A DNA stretch of 64,000 nucleotides from Phytoseiulus persimilis (lineage: Eukaryota > Arthropoda > Arachnida > Mesostigmata > Phytoseiidae), in the NCBI GenBank assembly GCA_037576195.1, contig CM075102.1:33290745-33354744 (forward strand), read 5' to 3'. The first letter of the stretch is position 1; each line of letters opens with the position of its first letter. Made by a program: the position numbers and the translations under genes. Positions 26,332 to 40,890 of the stretch are shown here, piece by piece. The notes beneath the pieces are model-generated. The model did no database searches. It was not told the DNA's origin and was given only the letters and a program-made list of their open reading frames with translations.

Positions 26332-26367
<36 letters not shown>
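26331..26367. repeat. CT microsatellite
   Basis: A (CT)n run of about 18 units with one CTC interruption near its centre. It lies in a longer pyrimidine-rich segment starting near 26265. The opposite strand gives an Arg-Glu repeat frame that is not a real protein. Confidence 0.93.
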
Positions 26368-29007
26368 GACTCAAAGTGTTAGGTCCTCGAACCGTTGTTG
26401 CCGGAGAAACGTTATTCACCCTCAAAGGGATACACTTCGAGACCATGATATTCCCACCCGTGGTTACAAATATGCACTGAACGCGCTCACATAGCAGCGG
26501 GGTGGAGCCATCAGGGACGAGCGGAACTTCCGGTAGCTCCTGACTCACGAATCACTCCCCTGCTCCGAAATGACGATGGACTCATGAAATACGCTCCGAA
26601 GGGACGTCGGGAACGGACGTCAGGAAGAGATTTCACGGCCAGCAAACGCAGATTCCCAGGGTTCTCACCTCACAATGGAGGGGATACTCTTGTGAAGTCA
26701 ACACGATGAAATCATACCTCGCAGCACTCGACGGCATCATCCGGGCGAAACGGACGGCGGCTACGCAGCCGAATGTTCAGCCGTGGACGAAAAAATATCG
26801 CACTTGAACTGCGCAGATCCTCCGCGTCGAGGCTTTCACCACCCCGGCCGACCGAAGGGAGGTTGCAGCCGCAGCAGGTTCGCACCCGTGAGAGCCCCGT
26901 CCGGTGTGGGGGACCGTAAACACTGAGAAAAGTCCGCCTCGTGAGCGCTGTCAATACGCACAAAGCAATCTTTGCTCCTGTTCGCCGGATGATCGGGGGG
27001 AGGGGGCTGAATGAGCTCGACATCCATGACCGGAGCCACCTCAGAGGAACTCCGAGTGATAGTCTCCGTATGAGAGAGCATAAACATGGAATAGAAGCTA
27101 TGACGAAAATCCTCGGAGAGGCTAACGTGGAAGAGTTGCGCAGCCGGATCACTTTCGATTGTTTCCAGCTTCAGATAGCGCGCTTCTCAGTGCTCCAGTT
27201 TGTCCCTGCTCAGAGACTCATTTTCCTTCTTGCCCCTCTCCTTTGAGGAGGAATGGAAACCTATCCGCCACACTTCGCGGGTGCTCACCGGAGCTTATTC
27301 GTTTGCCAGGCGGTCCGCCCGCCCGCTCGCTTGCCCGCGCCCCGCGGCTGTCGCGGCCCCTTCAGTCGTTCCTTTCCTGTTCCCCTTCTCTTTCACTCTG
27401 GCACTCTTCTCCCCGGCCCCAACTCCCTTGCCGGTCTGCGCTCAGGGGCTAGGGAAGAGCGTGTAGGATAGAATGGGATAAGCGGGAAACGCGGGACAAG
27501 GGAAGTGATGCCAAGAGACGTAGCCTCATAACATGGAGCGAGTCGCAGCAGGAGATAAAGCAGGAGGAGAGGAAAAAGTCGGAGAGCGAATGATAGAGAG
27601 GAGAAACCCGAGAGGTTTCGGGGCTGGGAAGGAGCGATGGTGGTGGTGAGAAGCCCGTCTGGTGAATAAGTTTTAGTTCCTGATGCGTTCGGAACGAACA
27701 CTTAAAAATCAGTGGAGAAAGGGTATTCCTCCAGAGTGGACAAGCCGCACCGATGGGCCCGGAACAGATCTCGATGCTTCGATTGAGGAAGCGGAGTGAC
27801 TCACTTCGCCCTTGTTTTCATACCCGGAACGCTTCTGCACAAGCGGCTCGTTGTTGACGCGGATGCAAAACGAAGACGACTGCGCGCAACGCGTCGCGTA
27901 GCAGCGAAAGGTCACTCAGCGATCGTAGAGAGCTCGCTTTCAGAGCGAGAAAGAACGGCGCAGCGGAGTCGCAGGGAGAGATTCGCCTGTTTTTGATGTG
28001 CTCTGAGCGACTTCCGGATCCACTCCGAAATTATTCAGTGTTGTTGACGTCGACACTGACGTCCTCGTCGGAGGTGATTGATATTTGCATAACAAAAGCG
28101 TATTTGCTCAATTTTATTCCGAAGAAGATTCCGCTCCAGGATCTTCTCTCCAGAAGAGCCCGTCCGTAAGTTTGAGAAACTCTGATAGGACGAACAGGGG
28201 AGCCAGCAGAGGAAGGGTCGTACGAGCGACGTTGAGTGAGGCATCTTCGAGGAATCTCTTCGAGCGATCTCGCAAGGTACGATCAATCGAGAGGAGTACG
28301 GTTCCCGAACATTTCCAAGCTGGAACTGAGAGGTAAAGCTCCAGGAAGACCTTTGTGGCGCCCACCGATAGAAAAACTTGGAATGATCGGAGAGTGCCGC
28401 GGGGGGAACGAAGGGCTGCAAAAGGGCGGGAGATCCATGCGACCGTCTTAAACACGAGGGACAGCTTCGCACAGCGTCGGACAACCCGCGCACCGTGCTG
28501 ACCAGTGATCCAACAGGGTCGAAACCGACCCCGAGCTTGGCGGTCAAGTGCCAGAAGGCTGACAGCGGAGCTCAAGCCTCGCAGACAGAGTGTGGGGAAA
28601 GTATACGAAATGGATGAGCGAGATGTAGGCGTTCGGAGTGAACGGAGACGAAACTGTGAGTAATCCCATGTCCTTGTTCCTCTCGATGTGGTTTTGGTAT
28701 GAGGTCCGCGGCCGCTAGTCCATCGACTTCACTCGGTTCGTCGAACGAAACGCAGAAAAAAACTGCCGAGGAGCATCTGGTCATTTGTGCAATCGGTTTG
28801 ATTTGATTTCGAAATCCGTCTCGTTTGCCCTCCTCCAAGTTCTTCCTGTTATGCTCCTCTCACCCTGTCGCGCTCCCTTCTTGCCGCCGGCCTTGGCACT
28901 CCTGCTCCACTGGTCCAGGCCTCTCTCTTGGTAGAGCAGCATTTGAAGTTGACTCTTCGGATGAGCGGGTGAAGTTAAACTTGCTGCACGTTCGCTCTGC
29001 TGGGCTG

Positions 29008-29021
29008 CCCCCCCCCCCCCC
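29008..29021. repeat. Poly-C run, 14 bases
   Basis: An uninterrupted C14 tract. Confidence 0.9.
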
Positions 29022-29855
29022 TTATCGCTCGTCACCCATGGCCTCAAACGAAATCTCTGTAACATCTCTACTTGGGCTCCCTACACTGATTCCCACATTC
29101 CTCTCGGATAATCCATGCTGATAGACTCCATGGAGCTCTTCGCGATGCGTCCTTCCATCCATTCTCTCCGGAAGCCTTGTTCCCTTGCGATCTCCCGTAT
29201 TCAGATTCTCCCGATCGCTCAGCCTCAATTTTTCATCTTCCACGTGCTCCGTCCAAACTTGATGCGATCTCAATGTTTTCCCGGCCAGACTATGCCAATT
29301 GGAAGATCTTCCAATCTTGTTCCTGCCCCCTCTCCCCTTCGCCTCATCCCCCTTCTCCCCTCTCTCTGTCTATTTGCTTCTCCCTATCTCTCACCAAATC
29401 GAGTGAGGTCTGTGCCCCTCTCGTGCACTCCCATCGCAGGCCACGTTCGAACTGGCGGAAAGCGTGCGTGGCATCGCCGCCAATCTCTATTAAGGATATC
29501 CCAGGCTTGCAGTGCCCGACCTCAGTGGTCGATACATTCGGGTAAAGAAGAGCTTCCTGCTTTCATGCCCTCCCCTCTCATACGACGCCCTGCTTCACTA
29601 GATGGACGGCGAGTCGATCGGTCTCGGAACGGGTGGCCAGGAAACTGGACAGCCCTCTCTGATATTATCACCGCCACCGCTGTCCGGTGTAGCTCGACAT
29701 CGCGGAAGCCTTCAATCCAAGCGAGCCAACGCTCGCTCCCTGACTCATTCATCCATGCCGTGTCCTTACAGAATTCAACTCGCAATCTTCAACTTGTCTG
29801 TGCCTGGAGGAGACTTTCCAGAGACGGAGCGCGGTGGTCCGACACATCTCCGTTA

Positions 29856-29871
29856 TTGTTGTTGTTGTTGT
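29856..29871. repeat. TTG trinucleotide repeat
   Basis: Five TTG units in a row. A short simple repeat with no supported coding frame. Confidence 0.8.
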
Positions 29872-32800
29872 GTCAATAGGCTCAACCAGGGTAAAGCTCA
29901 GAGAAACAGCCCAGATCCCAGCGTTGGAGGGAGATTTCTCCTTCTAACCGAGGGACTCGTCAGATGGCGGGGGTGCGTCTGTTCTCTCCTGGCCACCGGT
30001 TCACCCTATCACATCCTCTGCCTCCACTAACATCGGTATCGCTTTTCCCTCCGACTCTCTAGCGCTCCCCTTCCCCCTTCCTTCTCGGATCGGTGGGCGA
30101 GAAGGCACGCGGGCAGGCAGCGATGGCATCAGCCGCCGACCCGAACAGCAAATATACATCGATCCTCAAGGCTTCTGCCAGCACGAGAGCACGTACACAA
30201 CCAACTCACTGATGCTGCTTGAGCCACTCGCTCCTATAGCGGTAAACCTGAGTAAGAATTGGGATAGCGGTTCCCTACAGCCTGATTTATCCAATTCCTC
30301 GGCACGGAAGCGCTGCTCAAGGTTAGAACCCGCGGTAAGAGGTTGACACCTACAGGTCAAGGAATTCTATAGTGTTCCTCTTGGATTTCGCGACTCGACA
30401 AGGACAGATCGCGCGACACGTGCCGTCCTGTGGAAGCACAGTGCGTTCTAGAAATTCGGCCGACGATTACCCGGCGACTTCCAGCTCCACCAGCACCACC
30501 ACCGGTAGCATTATCATCATCAACAGGCAGTGCCTTAACAATGCGATGGACTACTGCGCTCAGTAGTGTGCTTCGTGTGTGTAAGAGCCCGAGGAGCATT
30601 CGGCGAACCTTCACTTTCTGTCAGCGGCAACAGGCGATTGTTCAGCGCGACGGCGAAAGGGGAGCTCGATGACGCTTTTCTCCAGAACAAACTCGTCGTC
30701 TGATGATATTTCATACTCTCGTGAATTTGACGACGTATCGTCCCGAATCCGCTCGGTCATGGTGCTCTCGGTCGACAACCATCAGGGGAGATTTTCGCAG
30801 CCCTAAGCACAGAATGCTCCGGTACCGATACTTTTCATGCAAGCAAGGAAACGTCCCAATCTTCCTCGGTGCTGACAGAACAATGATCGGATACGAGGCA
30901 TCGATGAATCAATCAGTGATCAATCATGAACCAGTGAATGACTGAGATCTTCCCCAGTAGCTCACATCACGCGGTGGAGAAGCGATAATTCCCCCAGTAT
31001 ATTTTATAACATGTGAAACTTACATCCGAAACGTGAGCTCGAAACTCGTGCACGCTCCTCTTCCGAGAGATAAACCCCTCCGGCAGCATCCCTGCAAACG
31101 CCTCTGGGGTTCCTCCGCAGGGATATTGTGAGCCCATTCATCACGCTCATCATTTTAAGCCTCCTGGCATGACCCCGAGAGGACGGTGTTGCAATTGGTG
31201 TGAATATCCTCGAACACTTCCTTACCTCCCGTCATTACGCTGTCCGCTTGGCTTTATGCTAATTGGAAACTTTGACTGTTTTTATTGCTGTTCGTCAACT
31301 ACTGAGCCGCAGCGAGTGGCTAGCTCGGTCCTTCAGCCGACGAGCCAGACGAGTATATGTCTGGCCGCGTGCCTGTCTGCTCGGCCGACTGGGTAGAGCT
31401 GATGGAGGGACTCTTGGCGAAGTTATAAAATGCTTAAAATTGATGAAATCTCTCCAACATAGACACACAGACGAAGTCACCGCTCCACCCTGCAGAGGCG
31501 GCGAACCAGTCGCATTACCGCCAGCAGAAGCAATAGAGGGCCTCAGAGACTTTGTATATGCGTTGATCTTCTTCTTTATTTTAGTCGTGTCGAGAGCCGT
31601 CTGGTCGCTGCCGCTCGAGAGTTGTCAAAACGACGACGACGACGAAGAAGACAGCGATGATGATTGTTTTTCGTCGAAAGAAGAGGGGCTCCCGCAGTGG
31701 TTGCTTTCAATTAGACCCCATTCGACCCGGCAACAGAATGTAATGGAAGTCGCCGATCGATGATCGATAAAATCGAGATTGCTCCGCTGAGATACCGAGA
31801 TCTCGCACAGCCGCATTTCTCGATCCCGATTTCTTCGCGAACATCTTCATTTTCTCGCTCCACGCAACAAACGAAGCCGCGGTACTCCCTTGCCAACCAC
31901 GGCTCGCCTGTTGCCGTCGAGCGATTCTGGAGCCGATCAACTTTAACTCAGCTAATCTGAATCACGATCTGTGACATGCTCGCCTTAATCTACTTTTGTA
32001 GCTTATCCGTAACTTCTCTGACTCGTGTTTTCCGCCGCGCCAGTGAGTGAGTCAGAAATCATTTCATCAGCTCTTCCTTCTCATCGGGAATGCCGGAGAT
32101 CCACATGATTATCAGGAACAACTTCACCGACTGAAGAATTGCTCGCGTCGACAGTAGTTTGAACATCCGGCGGGTCGAAGAATGGACTACGCCGTCGAAA
32201 AGTGAAAGACAAGATCCCTCATCTGTAGCTGTTGTGAGACCGACTCCTGAAGCGAGAGATCATAGGAGCGGATAGTGGGTGGGTGTTTCTGTCTGCGAGT
32301 GGTGTCTGGCTGGCTTGGTTGCAGGCTGAGTGCGTGGGGTGTTTCAGTGCAAGTGCGGATTGAGTTTGAAAGCTAAGCCCGCCGGGTCGAAGGGAAAGGC
32401 GCAGGCGGAGAAAGCCGACGCCAAGGAGGACAAGAGACTCAGTTGGAAGAGAGAGGAGAACCAGAGTAAATAGAGAGTCAGGAGTGAGAAGGATGAGCAG
32501 GGAGTCGAGGCATCGAGAAAGGAACGGAAGAAGGCCGAGGGGGAGAGAGAACGGAGCCACGGCACAGGCCGAATCGGGCGGGTGATACCCGCCATTTCTT
32601 CTTCCTCTCCTGTTGTTAATGCCGACTCGGTCGCAGCGGCAGCTCTCGCCGTCGATGCCGGCGGCGGCCTGTTGTTGTAATCTCATCCTCCACCTGATTC
32701 CCTAGCTGCTTTACAGGTCATTATCATTAAATAAAGCGGTTAGCAGAGTTGCTCGCGTTCTGCTCCCTCTCTCCGCCTTTCCCGCGCTCGTTTAAGCCAC

Positions 32801-34474
32801 CTCCACCGTTACCACGACGAAGAACATGGTGGAAACGAGAATCACTGCCAGTCATATAAGACGGAGGAAAATGAATTCACTGGCGAGAATGATACAGAGA
32901 GATCCATCGATCGCCCATCGATATCCGTGACGAGCAGGTTTCAGTCCGGGGCGACGCATGAGTCCGCTATTAGGTCGGGAGCTTGCTGAAGTCTGTGTGA
33001 AGCGGACAACGCTGCTCTTGAAAACGACAGACACCCCACATACTTGCTCCCCGTTTCTCTCTCCCGCGAACAAATGCACGAGCGCGCACCCAGAGATCGG
33101 GCCACACGGGCTCCGATGACTGGCTGACATGCTAATTAAAGCGAGGTAGGGAGGGCGCCGTGGGGATAGGCCGTCTGCCTTGGATTCGGGAGCAGGTTGT
33201 TCGACGAGAGGAGGTGTCATTCAATGTGCAACTAGCAGACTGCAGCGAGACGCAAGTCGGCGAGAAGAAGAGCGGACCATGGAAGAGGCAACGGTATCGG
33301 CATAGAGCTAGGGCCGCTACGGTGGCAACGAATCGTGGCCGTTCTCACGATCTCCTCAGGCCGATTCTCATCGCCTCGATCTACAGGGTCACAAATGAAA
33401 CTGCGAGAATCACAGGAAATGATTAATTCATCAAGAAGCAGCAGCAGGCGATCCCGGGAGATTCGACCGTTTCCTGGATCGAATTTCAGAATTGCTCCCC
33501 AGCGGTCCTCTTCCTCGACACCGCCGAGCTGGGATCGCGACACCAGCGGCAACAGGCTTGACGAGACCTTTGCGAAAGAGCTTCACTTGAGATTCGTGCC
33601 CGTAGCAGAATATCTTCAAATATCTCTCGCTAGACAGCGGTCGCCCGCGAGTCGCTCGTCACGGCGAGCGAGTTCCACATATTCAGGCGGAAGTGTCTCA
33701 GTTTTACGCAGCTTTCCTCTCATCTGCTTGCTCTTCTGTCCTCCCGCTGAAACGTTCCTTTTTCTAGTCTCCCTCCTCGTGCTTTTTGGCCTTCTCATTT
33801 TCCATAAGGAGGATCCTTCAGATTTCGTGGGCCTGCTCTCCGAGCATGGCGTGCAGCCTCCCTCAACTCGTCCCCCGTCGCTCGTCAGTTTCCCCAGTCC
33901 AGAACATGGCCTTTCCGAAGCACGCGTCAACCTACTTCCCACTCTCCGCCTGCTCCCCTCGGATACCCTCATCAATTTGCTAATTTCCCTCTGGTTTCAT
34001 CCTCTCTGAATTTCCTCTCCGGCCGCGGGTTCACCTCGCTCTCCCCGTCTTCTTTCTGCTCTCATTTCCCGCTTTAGGTCCCTTCTGTTTCTTGTTCTGG
34101 TTCGTTTCGGTTCGACGTGTTTGCCTGTTGTTATCAGAGAATCTGCGAGCAGCTGCCGAGGAATCTGAAGATAAATTTGGTCGAGCCAGCGAGCGCCTGA
34201 CCAAAAAGCTAGAGGCCCAACTTGCTGTTGTCTTTGTCGTCGTCGCTTCTGCTGGCCGTTGTTCTAATCGTCGTCATCGACGTTGTCGATTGGTGGCGTT
34301 CTACACACCATGCGGAGCGACCGCAATCATCGCGTCGGGGACGAATTCAATAGCCTGGCATCGGAGTTCGGCATTTTCTATCATCACCCGTGTTGAATGG
34401 TGACTCGTGGGGCAAAACTGCCGGTTCCGGCAACGTCTCCGTTTCCCATGTTGGTGACCCGTTCATACATCGAC

Positions 34475-34551
34475 CCATCCATCCATCAATTCGTTTCATC
34501 CATCCATTCATCAAATTCATCCATCCATCAATACAATCATCGATCCATCCA
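34475..34551. repeat. Imperfect CATC repeat
   Basis: CATC and ATCC units are scattered through about 77 bases, with interruptions such as AATTCGTTT and AATACAAT. It looks like an old, decayed tetranucleotide microsatellite. Confidence 0.8.
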
Positions 34552-37500
34552 CGGCAAATCGAGACTCTTCAGTAGCGGTTCGGTCGACTACGATTCAATG
34601 TATTCTCGATTTTTCTTCTATGCGATCTCCTCTATTGCTTCTTGATTTGAGATACACCGCCAACAGCCCGGGCTATCGAATCATTGCACAATTACGCACA
34701 TTAGGAGCTCTTAATTGTGAGCATCGAGTGCCTTAGAGGTCCACCTGACTTTGTCTGGCGCCTGAGCACGACAGTTTCCCGGCTAAGCGGGCCGACCGGG
34801 GTACCGGTTCCACGACCGCATCGCTAGCGGCATTGCTGGCTGAGTGCCATAGAATTAACCGTGTACGCAGCGGAAGGCGTCGATCATGTATATTTAGGAG
34901 CGGTTAAATGGATTACTAATGGATCTAGCCTGCTCATCCTGTCTGCCGCGTGTCGGCCTATGCCGTCGGAGCAGTGGCGCAGCCAGTGGAACTAGCCTAG
35001 CGAGCTCAAGCACCTCTCAATAGCAAGCTCAAATTCATTAAGTTCGAAGAGACGAGCTCGGATCACCCAAGATGAGACTTTCGGGATCACGAATTCCCGA
35101 ATTTTCGATCCCCTGTCATTTAGCCGGACGGACGGCCTGTCCTCAACCAGGCACACGACCAACTTAGGGGTCGACCGGCGTGCCAGGTTGAGCGCGATCC
35201 AATCACAGAACAAACCCTCCAAACGGTTTCGCGCCTCGAGGCAACTCACGCAGAAGTCTGTCAGGAGTGCTCACGTGGACGTTCACGATGGATAGCTGGA
35301 TGGTGCTCTCTTGATTCGTCCCCGAAGGCGTTGCCCTCCTGGAAGCCTCCTCCCCGAGTCCCGTACGGTGCGATGAATGAGCTCTAGATTGACACAGGAC
35401 TGGGAAATGAAAGAATAATTTCGTCGAATCCTCATCATCTGTAGGCCCCAGCTGCGTTGCCTTGAATTCGTTTCCTCTCTCGGCCGAATTTAGGAGAAGA
35501 TAGAGAGATAGCTTCTGACCGAGTCCTCAAGAGTGAGCTCGGGTGTGAAAGCAACGGTCCCGACCCGGGAGAAATCGAAGGGTGGAAGACTCAATGTGTC
35601 CCCGAGCTAGCTTGACAACGAGTGACGTTTGATCACGTCAGAACGAGCTTGGAATCTCGGTAAATGGATCAGATTTGCTCTCCCATCCGGCGGACATTCT
35701 GTCCGGAGAGACTTCGTCGTAATGGAATTTCGTGCCAGCTCACGGCGGTGTCGTTGCGTCCCAACCCTGCTCGGTATTCGGGGGGAGGTTTCTATCATGG
35801 CTGCTTTCACGAGAGCTGCTCCGACTCCTTTGATGTAGAAATTTCGGTCTGAACCCACCGACCGAAGTCGAATGCGAACTGAGTGACCGAGATCTTTCTC
35901 TTGTCATGAGCTTGTCGCCGAGGTGACAGACCTCTGCAATAAAATGTCCGGCGTCGAGAGCTGTTGAGCAGCGAGACGACCAGGATTCCAACCGGCGGAA
36001 CCAAGGTAATGAAGCATTTAACTCTGCGAAGCATGTAAACATACTCCGTGCACAGCTCGTTTGGTACGAGTGTTTTGAAGTACTAGCCCCCGAATTGGGA
36101 AAACGAATGAGTGAATTGAACAGTCGGCTTGAAAACGGAGGGGATCATGCGGAATTCGTTGGATGTGTTCAAGTGAACATGAGAGTTCGAGCTCTGTTTG
36201 TTCGTCGTTGTGTTGTTCACCTAAACTCTCGCTGCTGATGCGTCAGCCATCAATCGGACGCTGCTCATATGATTGGTACGGCTAGAGCTCTCGAGCCGGT
36301 TGTTTTCTTCTTTGTTATAAATTTCTAAATAAATAATAGGACAAGTTCTCGGCACAAAGGACTGGTCTGCTGCGGCTACAGAACAAGTTGAACGGCGGCA
36401 TTTTTCGAATTCCTAGGGGTAACATCGCCATCTCCGGGTCGTCTTCGTCGTCGACTGACCTCAGTGGCTGGCCGGCCGCTTATTGCCGCTGCTCGCTTTT
36501 GTTGCTTTCGAGTTTGTCGTCTTTCTCTTCTCCTCCCTCTGCTTGATGTGGGTGGTTCATCGTGGTCGGCTGCTTCTCCGACGACGCTGCTACCGAAGGC
36601 TATGGGTGCCAATCGATTCCTCCGGCGCTCGTTGCCTCGGTGACGACTTCGCCGGTTCGTTGGCGGAACGCGAAGACACGCCGCCGCCGGCCGACGTCGA
36701 CACGCGTTCGCGTCGTAGACCGACTCACCCCTCTCGAGATTGTTTCTTCTCCGCGCCACCGAGTCAATCGAGCCACAGTGTTGCGGGAGAGATGATCGCA
36801 CTTCCAAAAAGGACGTTGTCCCATTTGTCGATTCCCCTCTTTGCCAGACTACGTCAAGTTTTGACACAACGGACCGGAAGTTGCGATGAGAAGCTAGAGT
36901 CAGCTTCTCCAAGACTCAATTGCCCTCATCCTAAGATCTGGAGAGCTCAGTTAGGCCCGGCGTAGTGGAGATACCGAAACCGCATTGTCTGGAGGAAGGA
37001 ACGCGTCGCCGGATTCGAAGGACAATCCGTGGAATGACGAGCACCACATTTTCTACTATCGATCATGGCCTGCAATGTTATTCCTCGAGCGAACTTCCGT
37101 GGATGTTATCCCGCGATGCGCGGTATTTCGAGCCGGCGCTCAGGCTCTCAAGGCCACGAGCCTGCTGTCAGCTTCGTTCCAATAAATCTCTCTCGAGTAT
37201 TTTCCAAAAGTATTCCCCAGAACGTTTTCCAGAGTATGTTCAAGTCGCCGTTTCCCAAGAACCACGGCTCAAATATTCGATTCGGGAATCTTCCGAGAAG
37301 AAGCCTCCGGAGTGCGGGAGCCGTAGTACGGTCGTTGAATACTCGGCGGGCTGAACGACGATTGCTCTGACAGGATTTGCTCAGACGGAGGAAATTGAGA
37401 CAACAGCGCACTGCTCTAGCTGAGAGGAGTAAATATTTGGAAACGAGCGTCGGCATGAGAGCGTTCCGGTTTATCCACCGGATTTGAGGAAACATTGCGC

Positions 37501-40500
37501 TTGGATCAATATACGAATACATGGGTTTCGATCTACATATTTTAAGCAAGTGATGTCTTCGCGAAACGAACGGCGTGACGTCGGTTCGGTTCCAAGCACC
37601 CGATCGCTTCACAGAGTTCGGAGGGGTGATCGCGTGACGTTAGTCCGACTAAATGGGAATGGGGCTGAATCTTCCGTCGGCTTCCTCGCCGAGTTCTTGG
37701 ACGCCAGCTCCAGCAATCCGGAGGACAAAAAGCACACCATAGGTCGAAGTTGTTGATGCGGTTCCCAGCCAAACGTTCTGACAAATACCGTGGAAGGTTT
37801 CTCTGAGTCGTGATGCCGGATAAACACGGCTTGGTTCATGGCGTCCGTGGTGAGAGATTGTTCCTAACCAGCGAATGATCAATTTGACACGCAAACATTC
37901 GGGAGAAGCGAACGCTTCCCGGCCTCTCGCTTTCCGCGTTTCCTCTCATTTTTCTTCCGTTTCCCCGCTCCGAGTTTCTCTGGAAAGTTTCCATTTCCCC
38001 TCCCCGGCTCGTTCTCTCCCTCGTCCTGCTTCGGTTCCTTCTACGGTTACGGTTCTTCTGAGCTGCAGAAATCGATTCGGAAATGTGTTACGAGAAAAAC
38101 GCCCGCTAATATGTTCCCGAATCGGTTCGTTCATTTTGGTCACCCTGTGAGCTTTGATGTTCAACGGAGGGGCTGCCAACGGGCTGATGCTTTCTGAGTC
38201 GCAGCAGCTACCGGCCCTTTATGGACTGCAAACACTTTGACTTGATGATCGAGTTTGGCCATTCGAGCTTGAGGGACCTATTGAGGTTTACCACCGCGCG
38301 AGAGAGTCGTGACAAAAATTCAGGCGCTGCAGTCACGTAATTTCATTGATTTCGTGCGTTGCGTTTGAGTCGTCGACCCGCTCACGAGCTCGGATTCCTG
38401 CGCGTGGTGCCCTCGTTCCGCGGAAGTTGGTTTCGGAGGTCGGCTTGAGATTTGAATCCGTAGAATATGGTTTCCATTTGCGACGGTCAAACCAAATGAC
38501 TTATTTCGCGCAAAAGGCTGTGCGCAAGACAGCATTCGAATCCGACAACGAAAACAAACGAATGCTGTTGCGAGAAGTTCTAAATCAACCCCCAAACGGA
38601 TAACACGCAAGCCCTCTCGGCCGTCTGTTGAGTTCCGGAGCTGGCGAGAGAAACGATCTCTATCTCCGGCAGAGTCTGTCAAGGTTTCCATGATGAAGAG
38701 AGCGAAATCCAATACAGTGCTCGGCATGCTCTGCTATCACTCCGCGCCAATCCCAGATATGGAATACATATTGCTGTGCGCTCATGCTTTGGAGCCTCAT
38801 AAACTAACTCTCCAGGATCCAAAGATCTGCGATTTGTCTGCTGGAAAGTCGAACCAGCGCTGTTTATCGTGAGCGGTGCCCTCCGCTTCCCTGAAATCCT
38901 CCCCCTAAAAATCGCCCCACCGTGCCAACGTCGATATCATTCCAAATCAACTTGCAGAATACACTTCTCTAAGTTGAAGTTATCATCGTTCACGTCGATT
39001 CTTTGTACGGGGTGATGTAATCGCATGGGGTCAGAGGAGTTCGTCATCCTGGACGCACAAGACTTCGGACCAGAACGAATAATTGAGTCGCTGTGAGCGA
39101 CTCAAAGCGGCTCTCCGCCGTCGGTGTTTCAGGTGCACCGTTTGCAAGTCGATGTTGATATAGACATCTCATGTCAACACGCGGGAATCGCTAAAAAAAC
39201 AAATCCAAACACAGATGATACGCCCGACAGGCCTCGATCCGTATGCTGGCTCCCGTTATTCCTGATTCAATCGACGCCGCCAATTGCCACGGCGGCATCG
39301 GAATCTCGAGGCATGGGAGTCAGAATGACACAGCCACGTTAAGATGAGAAAACGGTTTCGCTGCGGAACTTCTTTCGAGCTCACAGTTGTTTGCGAACTG
39401 GTCCCGTTCGTCGCAGTTCTTCCGAGAAACTTCGCGTTGCGCAGCTTTGCGATTTCCAAATCGCGAACTTTGTCCTCTGTAAGACGATAACGAAGAAGAT
39501 GACGTGCAACGTGCTAATAGGTAGAGCACTGCCGAAGGCAGCGCGGATCAAATTCGCTAATGATGCTCTTCCCTTGTTTCGGAATGACTTGTTAGCCGAT
39601 AATAGAGCTCGAGCTCTGCTCAGAGCTGTCATGCTCTTTTTCCATCTCAGTGATCTACGTAGCAGAGGGATTGAGGCCGCTGCCTCGCAACCACAGAGAA
39701 CCGGCACCTTGCTCTGGTTCGAAACCCAAGATCTATGAATCTCGTGGGATGTGTACCCATTGTTCGATTCTGAAATCGCGGATCATTCTCTCAATGTCGC
39801 GAATAACGAGGAGAAAACGAGCTCCCTGAGAACCTCCAGTGAAATTCCGGAGTCACCTCGTAGGGAGACAGTCGTGTGCCCACAGAGGGATGCCATGCTT
39901 ACCCCGAACTCCCGTCCAAACACCCCATAGGGCTCTCGTTGTGCCCATCGCCTCCGAATGCTTCAAGTCAGCCTGAAAGGAAATGCATATCATCTTAAGA
40001 TACGTTCACTGGTTGATACCTCCTCGATCGAAGAGATATCGACTCCTCTCGAACCTCTGACCGGATGTGCGTCAGATGGCCGATGGGGGGAAGAGCCCTC
40101 GACCGATAATTTTGGTTAATGAGTAATAATTAACCAGTAAGCTGGGAAGACTCCGTTTTTGATTGAGAACGACACATGAAGCGATATGCCATGGCTCACG
40201 GACCCCTGACAGGCCTCTGGGCCCCTTGGAGCCCCGGGCGCCCACGGGAACCCTTGCGGTCCCGTTGCTCATATCGCGAACCACTCCATGAGTGGAGATC
40301 CTAGACCACGTCGCCGAGCCCTCTACTGGCGCGTTCTGATTCTGGCGACAACCCTGCGGGACCCCCGACGGTTTTTGTGCAGAAGTCATTTTCTGCACTT
40401 TCCTCGGTGGCAGGAACCAAGTTCATGGGGAAGGGCGTTCTCAAGGCTGGCGAGGGCGTCGTCATGGGTGAGGTTTGATTTATCTGAGAATCATTGTTTG

Positions 40501-40890
40501 TGAGCTTTATCATCTGAGGAGACTGTTATCTACCAATTCCACCATTCAGAGCTTTCTAATAGAAGGAGTATCGACTCGATCCCTTCGAGCCTTGATTGGA
40601 ACGGTTTTGTTTCTCGGAGTTTCTCGCGCCCTGAGGTAGGCGCCGCAACTCCCTTGCGACGGTGTGAATGTTCCCGATCAACCTCAACTCCTGGAGATAA
40701 CAAACTTTGCAGATAAGGAACATTTCACGAGAGCACGTAACGCTCGATGGCAGCAAATAACACTGGATTCCTGGACTCTTCGTTCTTGGATCCGCATATC
40801 CGGAACATGCCGAAGCTGGTCCCACCTCCCATGGCTCCGATAATTTCTATTTGAAACGCCTCTTTCGACTTAATTCTTCAAAAAACGTCC

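Larger units (their letters stand above)
26000..29500. other. Low-complexity stretch without a supported gene
   Basis: CT and GA runs, a C14 run and C-rich segments dominate. The 254-codon plus ORF at 29115-29879 reads through pyrimidine-rich DNA and has no domain. The minus ORFs are arginine- and glutamate-rich shadows of CT repeats. Confidence 0.45.
29500..40880. other. Long stretch without a supported gene
   Basis: About 11 kb in which no domain or family can be recognised in any frame. ORFs reach 224 codons on plus (33335-34009) and 178 on minus (36376-36912), but each overlaps an open frame on the other strand and is rich in S, R and P. AATAAA-type hexamers occur (near 32731, 36329 and 35938) with no gene to attach them to. 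It may be intron or intergenic DNA. Confidence 0.45.

Noticed and set aside
26216..26548. Minus-strand frame with Arg-Glu repeats
   Set aside because: It is the shadow of the CT microsatellite at 26331-26367.
39715..39735. GGTTCGAAACCC, resembling a tRNA T-arm
   Set aside because: No acceptor or D-arm partner can be drawn around it, and the T-stem does not extend.
40072..40398. Short collagen-like Gly-X-Y run on the minus strand (five triplets)
   Set aside because: The run comes from a GC-rich segment that gives Gly/Pro-rich text in more than one frame, and it does not extend.
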